Below are positions 8,565-17,924 of a DNA stretch of 64,000 nt, in pieces. The stretch comes from Acidovorax sp. YS12 (GTDB lineage: Bacteria > Pseudomonadota > Gammaproteobacteria > Burkholderiales > Burkholderiaceae_C), in contig CP053915.1 of assembly GCA_021496925.1 (NCBI GenBank), forward strand, positions 4,305,501-4,369,500, in the 5' to 3' direction. The position numbers and the translations under genes were made by a program. The notes under the pieces are model-generated. The model did not search any database. It saw nothing but the letters and a program-made list of their open reading frames with translations, and had not been told where the DNA came from. Numbering within the stretch: position 1 is the stretch's first letter; the number at the start of each line of letters is the position of its first letter.

Positions 8565-10901
8565 ATGACCTATTCCCTCAATACATTGAACGCTTCTTCC
8601 GGGAGCCGCGCCGCGCCGCGCTCGGGCGCCGCCCGCTTCGGCCATGAGATCGGCCTGGTGCTGGGCCTGGTGGCGTGGGTGTTCTGGCTACTGGCGCTGC
8701 TGAGCTATTCGGCGCAGGACGCGGCCTGGTCCACCTCCGGGGGGGGGCAGGCGCGCATGGTGGCCAACTGGGCCGGGCGCCTGGGCGCCTGGCTGGCCGA
8801 CAGCAGCTATTTCATGCTGGGCTTTTCCGTATGGTGGGCCGTGGCGGCCTTCGTCTGGGCCTGGCTGTCGGCGCTGGCGCGCTGGATGCGCGGCGGCGAG
8901 GTGCCCGACGGCGCGCCCTCGCCGCTGCTGCGGCGCCTGGTCTTCTGGGGCGGCCTGGCGCTGCTGCTGGGGGCCAGCACGGCGCTGGAGTGGTCGCGCC
9001 TGTACCGTTTCGAGGCCCTGCTGCCCGGCCACGCCGGCGGCGTGCTGGGCTACGTGCTCGGCCCGGCGTCGATGAAATGGCTGGGCTTCACCGGCTCGGG
9101 GCTGCTGGGCATCGTGCTGCTGGTGCTGGGCGTGGCGCTGGTGTTCCGCTTTTCGTGGGGGCTGGTGGCCGAGCGCGTGGGCGGGCACATCGACGGCCTG
9201 GTGCAGTTCGGCCGTGCGCGGCGCGAGAAGGCCAAGGACCTGGCCGTGGGCAAGCGCGCCGCGCGCGAGCGCGAGGAGGTGGTGCAGGAGGAGCGCCACG
9301 AGATCGAGGCCCACCACCCGCAGCCCGTGACCATCATCGAGCCGGTGCTGGCCGAGCCGGCGCAGAGCACGCGCGTGGTGAAGGAGCGGCAAAAGCCCCT
9401 GTTCTCCGACATGCCCGACAGCCCGCTGCCGCAGGTGGACCTGCTCGATGCCGCGCAGGCGCGCCAGGAAACCGTCTCGCCCGAGACGCTGGAGATGACC
9501 AGCCGCCTGATCGAGAAGAAGCTCAAGGACTTCGGCGTCGAGGTCACGGTGGTGGCGGCGCAGCCCGGCCCGGTCATCACGCGCTACGAGGTCGAGCCGG
9601 CCACGGGCGTGAAGGGCTCGCAGATCGTCAACCTGGCCAAGGACCTGGCGCGCTCGCTGTCGCTGGTGTCGATCCGCGTGGTCGAGACCATTCCGGGCAA
9701 GACCACGATGGCGCTGGAGCTGCCCAACGCCAAGCGCCAGACCATCCGCCTGTCGGAAATCCTCGGCTCGCAGGTCTACCACGACGCCAAGAGCATGCTC
9801 ACCGTGGGCCTGGGCAAGGACATCATCGGCGCCCCGGTGGTGGCCGATCTGGCCAAGATGCCGCACTGCCTGGTGGCGGGCACCACGGGCTCGGGCAAGT
9901 CGGTGGGCATCAACGCCATGATCCTGTCGCTGCTCTACAAGGCCGAGGCGCGCGACGTGCGCCTGATGATGATCGACCCGAAGATGCTGGAGATGTCGGT
10001 CTACGAAGGCATTCCGCACCTGCTGTGCCCGGTGGTGACCGACATGAAGCAGGCCGCCAACGGCCTGAACTGGTGCGTGGCCGAGATGGAGCGGCGCTAC
10101 AAGCTGATGAGCAAGGTCGGCGTGCGCAACCTCGCGGGCTACAACGCCAAGATCGACGAGGCCAAGGCGCGCGGCGAGATCATCGGCAACCCCTTCAGCC
10201 TGACGCCGGAGCAGCCTGAGCCGCTGGACCGCCTGCCGCACATCGTCGTCATCATCGACGAGCTGGCCGACCTGATGATGGTCGTGGGCAAGAAGATCGA
10301 GGAGCTGATCGCGCGCCTGGCGCAGAAGGCGCGCGCCGCGGGCATCCACCTCATCCTGGCGACGCAGCGCCCCAGCGTGGACGTGATCACCGGGCTGATC
10401 AAGGCCAACATCCCGACGCGCATTGCCTTCTCGGTGGGCAGCAAGATCGACAGCCGCACCATCCTCGACCAGATGGGTGCCGAGGCGCTGCTGGGCATGG
10501 GCGACATGCTCTACATGGCCAGCGGCACCGGCCTGCCGGTGCGCGTACACGGCGCCTTCGTGAGCGATGACGAGGTGCACCGCGTCGTCAGCTACCTCAA
10601 GGAGCAGGGCGAGCCCGACTACGTCGAGGGGGTGCTCGAAGGCGGCGGCGAGGACGGCGAAGGCGGCTTCGCCGACAGCGGCGGCGAAGGCGGGGGCGGC
10701 GAGAAGGACCCGATGTACGACCAGGCCGTCGAGGTGGTGCTCAAGGACCGCAAGGCCAGCATCTCCTACGTGCAGCGCAAGCTGCGCATCGGCTACAACC
10801 GCTCGGCGCGTTTGCTCGAAGACATGGAAAAGGCCGGCCTGGTCAGCGCCCTCACGGCCAGCGGCCAGCGCGAGGTGCTGGTGCCCGCGCGGGCGGAGTA
10901 G
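8565..10901 (+). CDS. ftsK: DNA translocase FtsK
   Basis: Membrane-anchored hexameric motor that pumps chromosome ends towards dif sites at division. It is 778 aa: about four N-terminal membrane segments (to about residue 210), a short linker, an alpha/beta motor with Walker A GTTGSGKS (residues 439-446) and Walker B VVIIDELADLMM, and a C-terminal winged-helix gamma domain (from about residue 715, DPMYDQAVEVVL...RLLEDMEKAGLVS) for KOPS recognition. The linker is much shorter than in E. coli. The stop codon is 16 bases before the next ATG. Confidence 0.96.
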   Translation: MTYSLNTLNASSGSRAAPRSGAARFGHEIGLVLGLVAWVFWLLALLSYSAQDAAWSTSGGGQARMVANWAGRLGAWLADSSYFMLGFSVWWAVAAFVWAWLSALARWMRGGEVPDGAPSPLLRRLVFWGGLALLLGASTALEWSRLYRFEALLPGHAGGVLGYVLGPASMKWLGFTGSGLLGIVLLVLGVALVFRFSWGLVAERVGGHIDGLVQFGRARREKAKDLAVGKRAAREREEVVQEERHEIEAHHPQPVTIIEPVLAEPAQSTRVVKERQKPLFSDMPDSPLPQVDLLDAAQARQETVSPETLEMTSRLIEKKLKDFGVEVTVVAAQPGPVITRYEVEPATGVKGSQIVNLAKDLARSLSLVSIRVVETIPGKTTMALELPNAKRQTIRLSEILGSQVYHDAKSMLTVGLGKDIIGAPVVADLAKMPHCLVAGTTGSGKSVGINAMILSLLYKAEARDVRLMMIDPKMLEMSVYEGIPHLLCPVVTDMKQAANGLNWCVAEMERRYKLMSKVGVRNLAGYNAKIDEAKARGEIIGNPFSLTPEQPEPLDRLPHIVVIIDELADLMMVVGKKIEELIARLAQKARAAGIHLILATQRPSVDVITGLIKANIPTRIAFSVGSKIDSRTILDQMGAEALLGMGDMLYMASGTGLPVRVHGAFVSDDEVHRVVSYLKEQGEPDYVEGVLEGGGEDGEGGFADSGGEGGGGEKDPMYDQAVEVVLKDRKASISYVQRKLRIGYNRSARLLEDMEKAGLVSALTASGQREVLVPARAE

Positions 10902-10917
10902 GGTGGAGGAGCAGCGC

Positions 10918-12186
10918 ATGCGCTCCCGTGGCCTCGCGGCACGCGGCCTGGCCCTGGCCCTGTCACTTGGGTTCCCGGCGCTCGCGTGGGCCCAGGATCC
11001 GGCGCAGAAGGTGGACGTGATGCACTGGTGGGTGTCGGAGGGCGAGCAGGCCAGCATCGACGTCATCAAGCGCTACACCCGGCAGGCCGGCATGGCGTGG
11101 CAGGAGGAAGTGCGGGCCGGTAGCGGCACGGCCCGCTACGGGGATTTCGTGCGCCAGCGGGTCGAGGCCGGCAGGCCCCCGGCCGCCGCGCAGATGATCG
11201 GCTTCGACATCCAGTACTGGGCCCGGCGCGGCGCGCTCGCCAGCCTGGACGAACAGGCCCGCCTGCAGGAGTGGGATGAAGTGGTGCCCTACGGCATCCA
11301 GCGCCTGTCCAAGTACCAGGGCCATTGGATCGCCGCGCCCATCAACGCGCACGCCACCAACTGGCTGTGGGTCAACAAGCCGGTGCTGGACCGCCTGGGC
11401 GGCACCGCGCCGGACAACTGGGACGCGCTGATCGCGCTGCTGGACAAGGCCAAGGCGGCCGGCATCGTGCCGCTGGCCATCGGCAAGGAGGCGTGGGAGC
11501 AGACCCTGCTGTTCGAGTCGGTGGCTGCCGGGGCGGGCGGCGCGGAGTTCTACCGCCGCGCCTTCCTCGACCTGGACCCGCAGGCGCTGCAGCCGCAGCT
11601 GCTGCGCACCATCTTCCAGCGCATGCGCCAGCTGCGCGCCTTCGCGGATGCGGGCCTGGCCGGGCGCACCTGGGACCAGGCCACCCGGATGGTGATGGCG
11701 GGCCAGGCCCTGCTGCAGGTGCAAGGCACCTGGGTGAACGGCGAATTCACCTCGCGGCGCATGGTGCCCGGCAGGCAGTTCGAGTGCTTCCTGTTCCCCG
11801 ATACCCAGGGCATCTACCTGTTCAACGCCGACCAGTACGTCTTCTTCCAGGGCGCGGCCATGGCCGGCGCCACGCGCGGGCGGTTCGCCGCCACGCTGAT
11901 GGACACCGGCCTGCAGCGCGACCTGAACATCGCCACCGGCGCCGCGCCGGCGCGCGTCGACGTGGCGCCGGACGCGTTCAACGCCTGCGGGCAGCAGCTC
12001 ATCCGCCACCTGCGCGCCAGCAACATGCGCCGCACCGTGCTGGGCTCGGTGGCCATGGGCAATGCCAACCCGCCCGCGGTCAAGACGGCCATCTACCAGG
12101 TGGTGCAGGCGCATTTCACCGGCGCCATCGACGACGAGACGGCCATCGCCCGGCTGCAGGCAGCCATCGGGCGTGCCACGCAGTGA
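10918..12186 (+). CDS. Extracellular carbohydrate-binding protein, orphan
   Basis: A 422-aa periplasmic substrate-binding protein of the MalE/UgpB type (ABC sugar family 1). A signal peptide (residues 1-24, ending PALAWA) is followed by VDVMHWWVSEGEQASIDV, typical of sugar-binding proteins. The ATG at 10918 has a GGAGGAG ribosome-binding site. No permease or ATPase gene is adjacent. Instead its stop overlaps the GTGA of a membrane-bound diguanylate cyclase gene, which suggests it senses a ligand for that cyclase rather than serving an importer. That role is inference. Confidence 0.85.
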   Translation: MRSRGLAARGLALALSLGFPALAWAQDPAQKVDVMHWWVSEGEQASIDVIKRYTRQAGMAWQEEVRAGSGTARYGDFVRQRVEAGRPPAAAQMIGFDIQYWARRGALASLDEQARLQEWDEVVPYGIQRLSKYQGHWIAAPINAHATNWLWVNKPVLDRLGGTAPDNWDALIALLDKAKAAGIVPLAIGKEAWEQTLLFESVAAGAGGAEFYRRAFLDLDPQALQPQLLRTIFQRMRQLRAFADAGLAGRTWDQATRMVMAGQALLQVQGTWVNGEFTSRRMVPGRQFECFLFPDTQGIYLFNADQYVFFQGAAMAGATRGRFAATLMDTGLQRDLNIATGAAPARVDVAPDAFNACGQQLIRHLRASNMRRTVLGSVAMGNANPPAVKTAIYQVVQAHFTGAIDDETAIARLQAAIGRATQ

Positions 12187-12197
12187 ACGAACCCGCC

Positions 12198-13532
12198 ATG
12201 CCGCGTTTCTTCAACAACCTGAAACTGGTCAACAAGGTGCTGCTGATGGTCGGGCTGCTGGGCTCGCTGTCCGTGCTCATCACCGTCTTCGCGCTGCTCA
12301 ACATGCGCGCCATCGACCGCAGCTACCGCGACCTGCTGGCCGTGGACGTGCAGGCCGCCATCCTGATCGACGGCGCGCTGCTGGAGATGAACGAGGCCAG
12401 CCGCCTGGTGTTCGCCGTGCTCACCGAGCAGGAGGAAGCGCGCATGCGCGCCGTGGGCCGCGACATCGCGGCCGCGCAGGAGCGCTTTCGCCAGGCGCTC
12501 GACCGCCTGGCCCCCCTGCTGCGCGGCCAGCAGGGCGCGCTGGCCGGCGTGCGTGCGCACGAGGCCGCGGTGGCGGCGCAATCGGCCCGGATCGTGGAGG
12601 CCGCCGCCCGCTGGCGCGGCGACCGCGCGCTGCAGATCATCCATGAGCAGTTGCAGCCCGAACTCAAGGGCCTGCGCCGGGGCATGGACGGGCTGCGCGA
12701 CGCCTCGGTCGCCAACTACCAGGCCGTGGCCGCCGAGCTGGCGGCGCAGACCCGCCGCACCACCGTGCAGACGGCGCTGGCCTTCGGCCTGGCCGTCACC
12801 TTCGTGATCCTGCTGTCGGCCTGGCTGTCGATCCACGAGGTCTCGCGCCCCATCAACGGCCTGGCGGCGGCCATGCGGCGCCTGGCCAACAGGGACTACG
12901 AAGGCCGTATCGAGGGCGTGCACCGCCGCGACGAGGTCGGCCAGATAGCCCAGGCCATGGACTACTTCCGCGAGAAGATGATCGAGGCCGACCGGCTGCA
13001 GCAGGAGGTGCTGCGCGACCCGCTGACCGGCATCGCCAACCGCCGCGCCTTCGACCAGGCCCTGGAGCTCGCCTGGCGCCAACTGGTGCGCAGCCAGCGC
13101 CCGCTGAGCCTGCTGTTCATGGACATCGACCACTTCAAGGCCTTCAACGACCACTACGGCCACGGCGAGGGCGACCGCTGCCTGGCGCGTATCGCCGGTG
13201 CCCTGCACGGCTGTGTGCACCGGCCGGGCGACCTGGTGGCCCGCTACGGCGGCGAGGAATTCGTCGCCATCCTGCCCGACACCGACGCCCAGGGCGCGCT
13301 TGGCGTGGCGCAGGCGTGCCACGCCGCCACGGCGGTGCAGGCCATCCCGCACGGCCATTCCGGCGTGTCCGGCTGGGTGACCCTCAGCATCGGCGTGGCC
13401 ACCATGGTGCCGCGCCAGGGCAGCACGCCGCAGGAACTGCTGCAGGCGGCGGACGCCATGCTCTATGCCGCCAAGGCGGCTGGGCGCAAAACCACCCGCG
13501 CCATCACTTTGGCGCCTACCGCCACGGAGTAA
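12198..13532 (+). CDS. Membrane-bound HAMP-GGDEF diguanylate cyclase
   Basis: A 444-aa inner-membrane sensor that probably makes c-di-GMP. One N-terminal membrane helix (about residues 11-34), a periplasmic four-helix-bundle-like region, a second membrane helix (about 190-212), a HAMP domain (VSRPINGLAAAMRRLANRDY) and a GGDEF domain with RYGGEEF, DPLTGIANRRAF and MDIDHFKAFND. Start at ATG 12198; GTG at 12183, which overlaps the upstream stop, would add five residues. Translationally coupled to the sugar-binding-protein gene, so the periplasmic region may receive that protein. Confidence 0.9.
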   Translation: MPRFFNNLKLVNKVLLMVGLLGSLSVLITVFALLNMRAIDRSYRDLLAVDVQAAILIDGALLEMNEASRLVFAVLTEQEEARMRAVGRDIAAAQERFRQALDRLAPLLRGQQGALAGVRAHEAAVAAQSARIVEAAARWRGDRALQIIHEQLQPELKGLRRGMDGLRDASVANYQAVAAELAAQTRRTTVQTALAFGLAVTFVILLSAWLSIHEVSRPINGLAAAMRRLANRDYEGRIEGVHRRDEVGQIAQAMDYFREKMIEADRLQQEVLRDPLTGIANRRAFDQALELAWRQLVRSQRPLSLLFMDIDHFKAFNDHYGHGEGDRCLARIAGALHGCVHRPGDLVARYGGEEFVAILPDTDAQGALGVAQACHAATAVQAIPHGHSGVSGWVTLSIGVATMVPRQGSTPQELLQAADAMLYAAKAAGRKTTRAITLAPTATE

Positions 13533-13534
13533 CC

Positions 13535-14164
13535 ATGCGGAAAATTACTTTCTTTTTCATAGCTGCCTGCGCTTTCCCCGCCTGGGCCGACGGCCTGAAA
13601 AGCCTGGAAAACTTCATGAAGACCGCGCACAGCGGCCGCGCCGCCTTCACCCAGGCGGTGACGGCGCCGCCGAAGGACGGGCAGGCGGCGCGCACCAAAC
13701 AGTCGAGCGGCCACTTCGCGTTCCAGCGCCCCGGCCGCTTCAAGTTCGTCTACGACAAGCCGTTCGCGCAGACCATCGTGGCCGACGGCAAGACGCTCTG
13801 GCTCTACGACGTCGACCTGAACCAGGTCACGCAGCGCGCGCAGGACAAGGCGCTGGGCGCCACGCCCGCCGCGCTGCTCGCCTCCGCGCCCGACCTCGCC
13901 GCGCTGCGCGCCGATTTCACGCTGGAATCGGCGCCCGAGGAGGGCGGCCTGCAATGGGTGCTTGCCACCCCGAAGGCCCAGGAAGGCCAGCTCAGGAGCG
14001 TGCGCGTCGGCTTCGACGGCGAGGCGCTCGCGGTGCTGGACATCGTGGACAGCTTCGGCCAGCGCTCGCTGATCCGCTTCACCGGCATGCAGCTCAACCC
14101 GGCGCTGCCTGCGGGCGCGTTCACCTTCAAGCCGCCTGCGGGGGCGGACGTGCTGCAGCAGTAG
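13535..14164 (+). CDS. lolA: Outer-membrane lipoprotein carrier protein
   Basis: Periplasmic chaperone that carries lipoproteins from LolCDE to the outer membrane. It is 209 aa with a signal peptide of about 18 residues ending FPAWA, then DGLKSLENFMKTAHSG and the LolA-type segments GHFAFQRPGRFKFVYD and LWLYDVDLNQVT. Located three bases after the cyclase stop. Oddly, codons for IAACAFP in the signal peptide (13558-13578) match the genome's dispersed repeat, so part of the export signal seems to derive from a repeat copy. Confidence 0.9.
   Translation: MRKITFFFIAACAFPAWADGLKSLENFMKTAHSGRAAFTQAVTAPPKDGQAARTKQSSGHFAFQRPGRFKFVYDKPFAQTIVADGKTLWLYDVDLNQVTQRAQDKALGATPAALLASAPDLAALRADFTLESAPEEGGLQWVLATPKAQEGQLRSVRVGFDGEALAVLDIVDSFGQRSLIRFTGMQLNPALPAGAFTFKPPAGADVLQQ
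13551..13580 (+). repeat. Dispersed repeat remnant in the lolA signal-peptide codons
   Basis: TTTTTCATAGCTGCCTGCGC matches the first half of the dispersed repeat (TTTTNATAGCTGCTTGCGC) and is read in frame as part of the hydrophobic core of the lolA signal peptide. Confidence 0.55.
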
Positions 14165-14171
14165 TGCTCCT

Positions 14172-14268
14172 TTTTCAGGAGCTTCTGGCGCTTGGTGTGA
14201 CTGGAATTCCGATGGAAAAGTACCCGAAAATGTCTTCTGGCAAGCGCGGCAAGCTACGTTTTCGATAG
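14172..14268. repeat. Degenerate dispersed repeat between lolA and the response regulator
   Basis: The lolA-response regulator gap (convergent genes) holds GGAGCTTCTGGCGCTTGG at one end and TTCTGGCAAGCGCGGCAAGCTA plus TTTTCGATAGCT at the other, like a diverged or nested pair of dispersed-repeat arms. It may also act as a terminator for both genes. Confidence 0.5.
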
Positions 14269-14910
14269 CTACGCGAGCCCCATGCCGCGCGCCTGCAGCG
14301 CCGCCTCGGCGCGGCTGCTGATGCCCAGCTTGCGGTAGATGGCCTTCACGTGGTCGCCCACGGTGTGGCGCGAGATGCCCAGGACCTGGCCAATGTCGGC
14401 GATGCGCACGCCCTGGGCCAGCAGGCCCAGCACCTCGCGTTCGCGCTGGCTCAGCCCCTCCTGTGCCTGCACCTGCGCCTGCGGCACGCGCGGCGCCTGG
14501 AAGTGGCGCAGCAGCCGCCGCGCGATGGCCGGCGACAGCGGCGGCTGGCCCTGCGCGATGCCCTGCAACTGCGTGGCGAGCCAGGGGATCGGGTGGTCCT
14601 TGAGCAGATAGCCCTGGGCGCCGGTCTGCAGCGCCTGGAAAAGGTTTTCGTCGTCGTCGTGGATGGTGGAGACGACGATGGCGCAGCCGGGCTGGCGCTG
14701 GGCGAGGCGGGCGATCACGTCGCGGCCGTGGCCGTCGCCGAGCTCCAGATCGACCAGCGCCAGGTCGAACGGCTGCGCCTCGACCAGCCGCAGCGCCTCG
14801 TGCGCCCCGCGCGCCAGCGTGCACTGCGCGCTGGGGAAGGCCGCCTGTACCGCAGCCTGCACGATAGCCAGGGCATCGGGCAGGTCATCGACGAGCAGGA
14901 CTTTTTTCAT
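14269..14910 (-). CDS. NarL/LuxR-type response regulator
   Basis: A 213-aa two-component regulator. The receiver domain has the acidic pair VDD (residues 7-9), the phosphorylatable aspartate D54 in LALVDLELGDG, and K in YLLKDHP. The C-terminal LuxR helix-turn-helix is GLSQREREVLGLLAQG...ISRHTVGDHVKAIYRKL. Its ATG overlaps the stop of the histidine kinase gene by four bases, so the pair is a co-translated two-component system. Target genes are unknown. Confidence 0.93.
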   Translation of the reverse strand: MKKVLLVDDLPDALAIVQAAVQAAFPSAQCTLARGAHEALRLVEAQPFDLALVDLELGDGHGRDVIARLAQRQPGCAIVVSTIHDDDENLFQALQTGAQGYLLKDHPIPWLATQLQGIAQGQPPLSPAIARRLLRHFQAPRVPQAQVQAQEGLSQREREVLGLLAQGVRIADIGQVLGISRHTVGDHVKAIYRKLGISSRAEAALQARGMGLA

Positions 14911-17084
14911 GCGATTTCCTGCGCCTCCAGCGGCAGGCGCACCGCCAGCTCGGCCTGGCCCTGCGCCGTGGCCGCGGTGCGCACCTCGCCGCCCCAGGCC
15001 TGCAGCCGCTGGCGCATGCCGCGCAGCCCGCGCCCCTCGGGCCAGCGCGCGGGGTCGCCGATCGCGCCGTCGTTGCGCACCGCCAGGTGCAGCACGCCGC
15101 CTGGCGCCAGGCGCAGGGCCACCTCCACCTCCCGGGGCCGGGCGTGGCGCAGCGCGTTGGTCAGCCCCTCGCGCAGCGCGCGCTCGACCACGGCCTTCTG
15201 GCGCGAGCCGAGCGCGGGCGCCTCGCCCTCGGTGGGCAGCTCCGCCGTCCAGGCCAGCGCCACGCGCGCCGCCTCGCAGCGCGCCCCGGCCTCGGCGCGC
15301 CAGTCGGCGGCAGCGTCGGCCAGCGGCATGTCGTGCGCGTCCATCACGTGCAGGGCGGTGCGCAGGTCCTGCATGGCGGCGCGCGCCAGCTCCACCAGCT
15401 CGGGCGAGCCGGCGCGGTGGATCAGCATGAGCAGGCGCGCGCCCACGTCGTCGTGCATGTCGCGCGCGATGCGGCGGCGCTCCTCGCTGGCGCCGCGCTC
15501 GTAGGCGCTGCGGCCGGCCTGGGCCTGCTCCATGAGCTGGCACAGCGCGTCCATGAAGGTGGCGTCCTTGCTCGAAAACAGCCGCTGCCCGCGCGCCGGG
15601 TAGCGCAGGCAGCGCGCGGCGATGCCGCCGCAGGCCGGCACCTGCAGCGCCAGGCCGGTGCCATCCAGCGCCGCCTGCGGGCCCTGGAACCCGCTGGCCT
15701 CCAGGTGCAGCGGGTCGTAGAGGCGGCGCAGCAGGTCGTCCCACAGCGTTTCCTGCGTCGGGCGCGAGGGCTGGAAGGCGATGCGCACCACGTCGGGCAT
15801 CAGCTCGTGCACGCGCATCGCCGGGCGGTGCGCCAGGCGCTGCCACAGCCACTGCCGCGCGGGAAAGTACAGCGCCCCGCAGATCCACAGCGACGCGCCC
15901 AGCGCCAGGCCCGCCGACCAGTCCAGCAGCACGATGAGCAGCGCGTCCACCCCCACCACGGCCACCGTGCCGCCGACCCACAGCAGCATGCGCCAGGCCC
16001 ATTCGTCCAGGTCGAACAGCCGGTAGCGCCGCAGGCCGAGCGCGATGCCCACGTAGATGAACAGGAAGAAGCCGAAGGCGTAGCCCTGGGGCATGGGCGG
16101 CAGCCAGCCCAGCACCGCCGTGGCGACGATGAGCGTGATGAACAGCCCGCTGCCCACCAGCAGCGACAGGCTGAGCCAGCGCAGCGACGCGCGGCCGAGC
16201 GCGTCGCCCTTGCTGCGCCGCCACTGCACCAGGGCCAGGGCGATGGCCAGCAGCATCTCGGTCATCACCAGCAGGCGCATGCCCTCGTCGGGGCCGGGCA
16301 CCCAGCGGCGCACGTCGGCCCACCACCACAGCCCGAACAGCGCGAACGGCGCCGCCAGCCAGGCCGGGCGCGCGGCGGCGCGCAGGGGGCGCGGGTGCAC
16401 CAGGAAGATGGCCACCAGCGCCGCGCCGAAGAGCGCTGCGCCGAAGTGGTTCAGGTGGCTCAGCGCCAGGAACGTATCGCCGGGCAGCGCCAGCTCGCGC
16501 CCGCTGTAGACGGCTGCGGGCATGGCGAACAGGGGAAACGACAGCCCGGTGATGCCGAACATGCGTGCGCCCCAGTCGTGCGGGCGCAGCACCCAGACCC
16601 AGCAGGCGATCAGGCAGCCGGCGGTGGAGACGGCGAGCTGGAACCAGAACAGCAGCGGCAGGTTGCTCACGGGCCGCTCGCGCGGCGTGGCCAGGGCGCT
16701 TTGCGGCGCGCCGTCCGGTCCGGCCTGCCACCACAGCGCTACCTGCGGGCCGCGCAGCACGGCGGCGAACTGGCTTTGCCGGGCGAAAAAGCCGTCCATG
16801 CGCGCGAAGCTCTCCAGCATGTCGGGCTCTTCCATCAGGTCCTCGGCGGCCAGCGCCCGCATCGGCTGCCCCGGCGCGGCAATGCCCAGCAGGCGCGCGC
16901 CGGCGGGAATCGCGGCGGACTGGCTGCGCTCCACGGCGACGCCGCCATCCGGCCCGGCCGCCAGCCGCAGCCCCAGCCATGGCATGTGCAGGGCCAGCGC
17001 CACGGCCAGCGCGATGGCGGCCAGGCAGTACCCGAGCGCGGCGGACAGCCAGAGCGAGGGCGGGCGGTGCGAGGAAGGCGTCAT
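14907..17084 (-). CDS. Sensor histidine kinase, HisKA_3 type, multi-TM sensor
   Basis: A 725-aa membrane kinase of the NarX/DesK-like class. After one N-terminal membrane helix and a periplasmic segment come about six to seven hydrophobic helices (roughly residues 165-420), then a cytoplasmic kinase with the phospho-acceptor His544 in RRRIARDMHDDVGARLL and a C-terminal ATPase region (LTNALRHARP, GLRGMRQRLQAWGG). The ATG at 17084 is preferred; upstream codons are in repeat-like sequence. The signal is unknown. Confidence 0.9.
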   Translation of the reverse strand: MTPSSHRPPSLWLSAALGYCLAAIALAVALALHMPWLGLRLAAGPDGGVAVERSQSAAIPAGARLLGIAAPGQPMRALAAEDLMEEPDMLESFARMDGFFARQSQFAAVLRGPQVALWWQAGPDGAPQSALATPRERPVSNLPLLFWFQLAVSTAGCLIACWVWVLRPHDWGARMFGITGLSFPLFAMPAAVYSGRELALPGDTFLALSHLNHFGAALFGAALVAIFLVHPRPLRAAARPAWLAAPFALFGLWWWADVRRWVPGPDEGMRLLVMTEMLLAIALALVQWRRSKGDALGRASLRWLSLSLLVGSGLFITLIVATAVLGWLPPMPQGYAFGFFLFIYVGIALGLRRYRLFDLDEWAWRMLLWVGGTVAVVGVDALLIVLLDWSAGLALGASLWICGALYFPARQWLWQRLAHRPAMRVHELMPDVVRIAFQPSRPTQETLWDDLLRRLYDPLHLEASGFQGPQAALDGTGLALQVPACGGIAARCLRYPARGQRLFSSKDATFMDALCQLMEQAQAGRSAYERGASEERRRIARDMHDDVGARLLMLIHRAGSPELVELARAAMQDLRTALHVMDAHDMPLADAAADWRAEAGARCEAARVALAWTAELPTEGEAPALGSRQKAVVERALREGLTNALRHARPREVEVALRLAPGGVLHLAVRNDGAIGDPARWPEGRGLRGMRQRLQAWGGEVRTAATAQGQAELAVRLPLEAQEIA

Positions 17085-17102
17085 GCTGCGGGTGCAATGA
17101 AA

Positions 17103-17142
17103 ATGATAGCTGCCAGCGCTTGATGGCAAAGGGCCAGGCCGC
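17103..17142. repeat. Dispersed repeat upstream of the histidine kinase
   Basis: ATGATAGCTGCCAGCGCTTG, then a short arm and AAGGGCCAGGCC, match the dispersed repeat. It lies in the divergent promoter region between the kinase and the DUF3592-like gene. The 182-base gap shows no gene. Confidence 0.7.
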
Positions 17143-17266
17143 GTTTTTGCTCGAAACTTCCGGTGGTACGATGGGCCGCTTCGATGGTGTTGGAGGGCAA
17201 GTATGGCAGCGCAGGAAGGCAAACCCATGGCCGGGCGGCGCCCCGGCGCGGCGCGCGCCCGCAGGC

Positions 17267-17920
17267 ATGCCTGACACTTTCGCCCTCCCGTCCCTGGCGC
17301 TGGCGGCTGTGCCGCTGTTGCTGCTCCTGCTCGGCCTGCTGGCCATGCTGCTGCCCGATGCCGCGCTGCGCGGCCTGGCGGGCGCGCGCGACCCCGTGGC
17401 CGTGGCCATGCTGCCGCTGTCCGCGGGCCTGGCGCTGCTGGGCCTGCTGCTGCTGGCGCTCAACGCCGCCGACGGCGTGCGCGCGCAGCAGGCATGGCAA
17501 TGGCAGCCGGTGCCCGCGCGCGTCGTGCACAGCGGCCTGGTGCAGACCCTGCAGCCGCGCGCCGCCAGCCCGGGCTGGCGGCCCGACGTGCGCTACGCCT
17601 ACCGCCATGGCACGCAGGACTACACCGGCCAGCGCGTCGCCTTCCATCCGCTGACCAGCAGCGACCGCGCCGCCACCGCCGCCTGGCTGCAGCGCAGCTA
17701 CCCGGCGGGTGCGCAGGTGACCGCCTACGTCAACCCGGCCGACCCCGCGCAGTCCGTGCTCGAACGCGGCGGCGCAGTCTGGGCCTGGTGGATGGCCGCC
17801 GTAGGGCTGGTGCTGGCGGGCGCCGGGCTGTGGCTGCTGCGCGCCGCATTGCGCACGGATGGCACCGGCGGCACCGCGCGGCCCGCCCGCAGGCGCAAGC
17901 GTCGGCGTCGGCAGGGGTGA
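17267..17920 (+). CDS. DUF3592-like membrane protein
   Basis: A 217-aa protein with hydrophobic helices near residues 6-27, 42-62 and 165-190. Between them is a soluble beta-rich region (QWQPVPARVVHSGL...RYAYRHGTQDYTGQRVAF...VTAYVNPADPAQSVLERG) that resembles DUF3592 proteins. It ends in a very basic tail (RPARRRKRRRRQG). The function is not known. The ATG at 17267 puts the first membrane helix at the N-terminus. It converges with the lipoprotein gene, only four bases apart, with no room for a terminator. Confidence 0.7.
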   Translation: MPDTFALPSLALAAVPLLLLLLGLLAMLLPDAALRGLAGARDPVAVAMLPLSAGLALLGLLLLALNAADGVRAQQAWQWQPVPARVVHSGLVQTLQPRAASPGWRPDVRYAYRHGTQDYTGQRVAFHPLTSSDRAATAAWLQRSYPAGAQVTAYVNPADPAQSVLERGGAVWAWWMAAVGLVLAGAGLWLLRAALRTDGTGGTARPARRRKRRRRQG

Positions 17921-17924
17921 GCCC

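Noticed and set aside
8688..11069. 793-aa minus-strand frame over ftsK
   Set aside because: It is the antisense shadow of ftsK, rich in His/Arg/Ala and without any domain.
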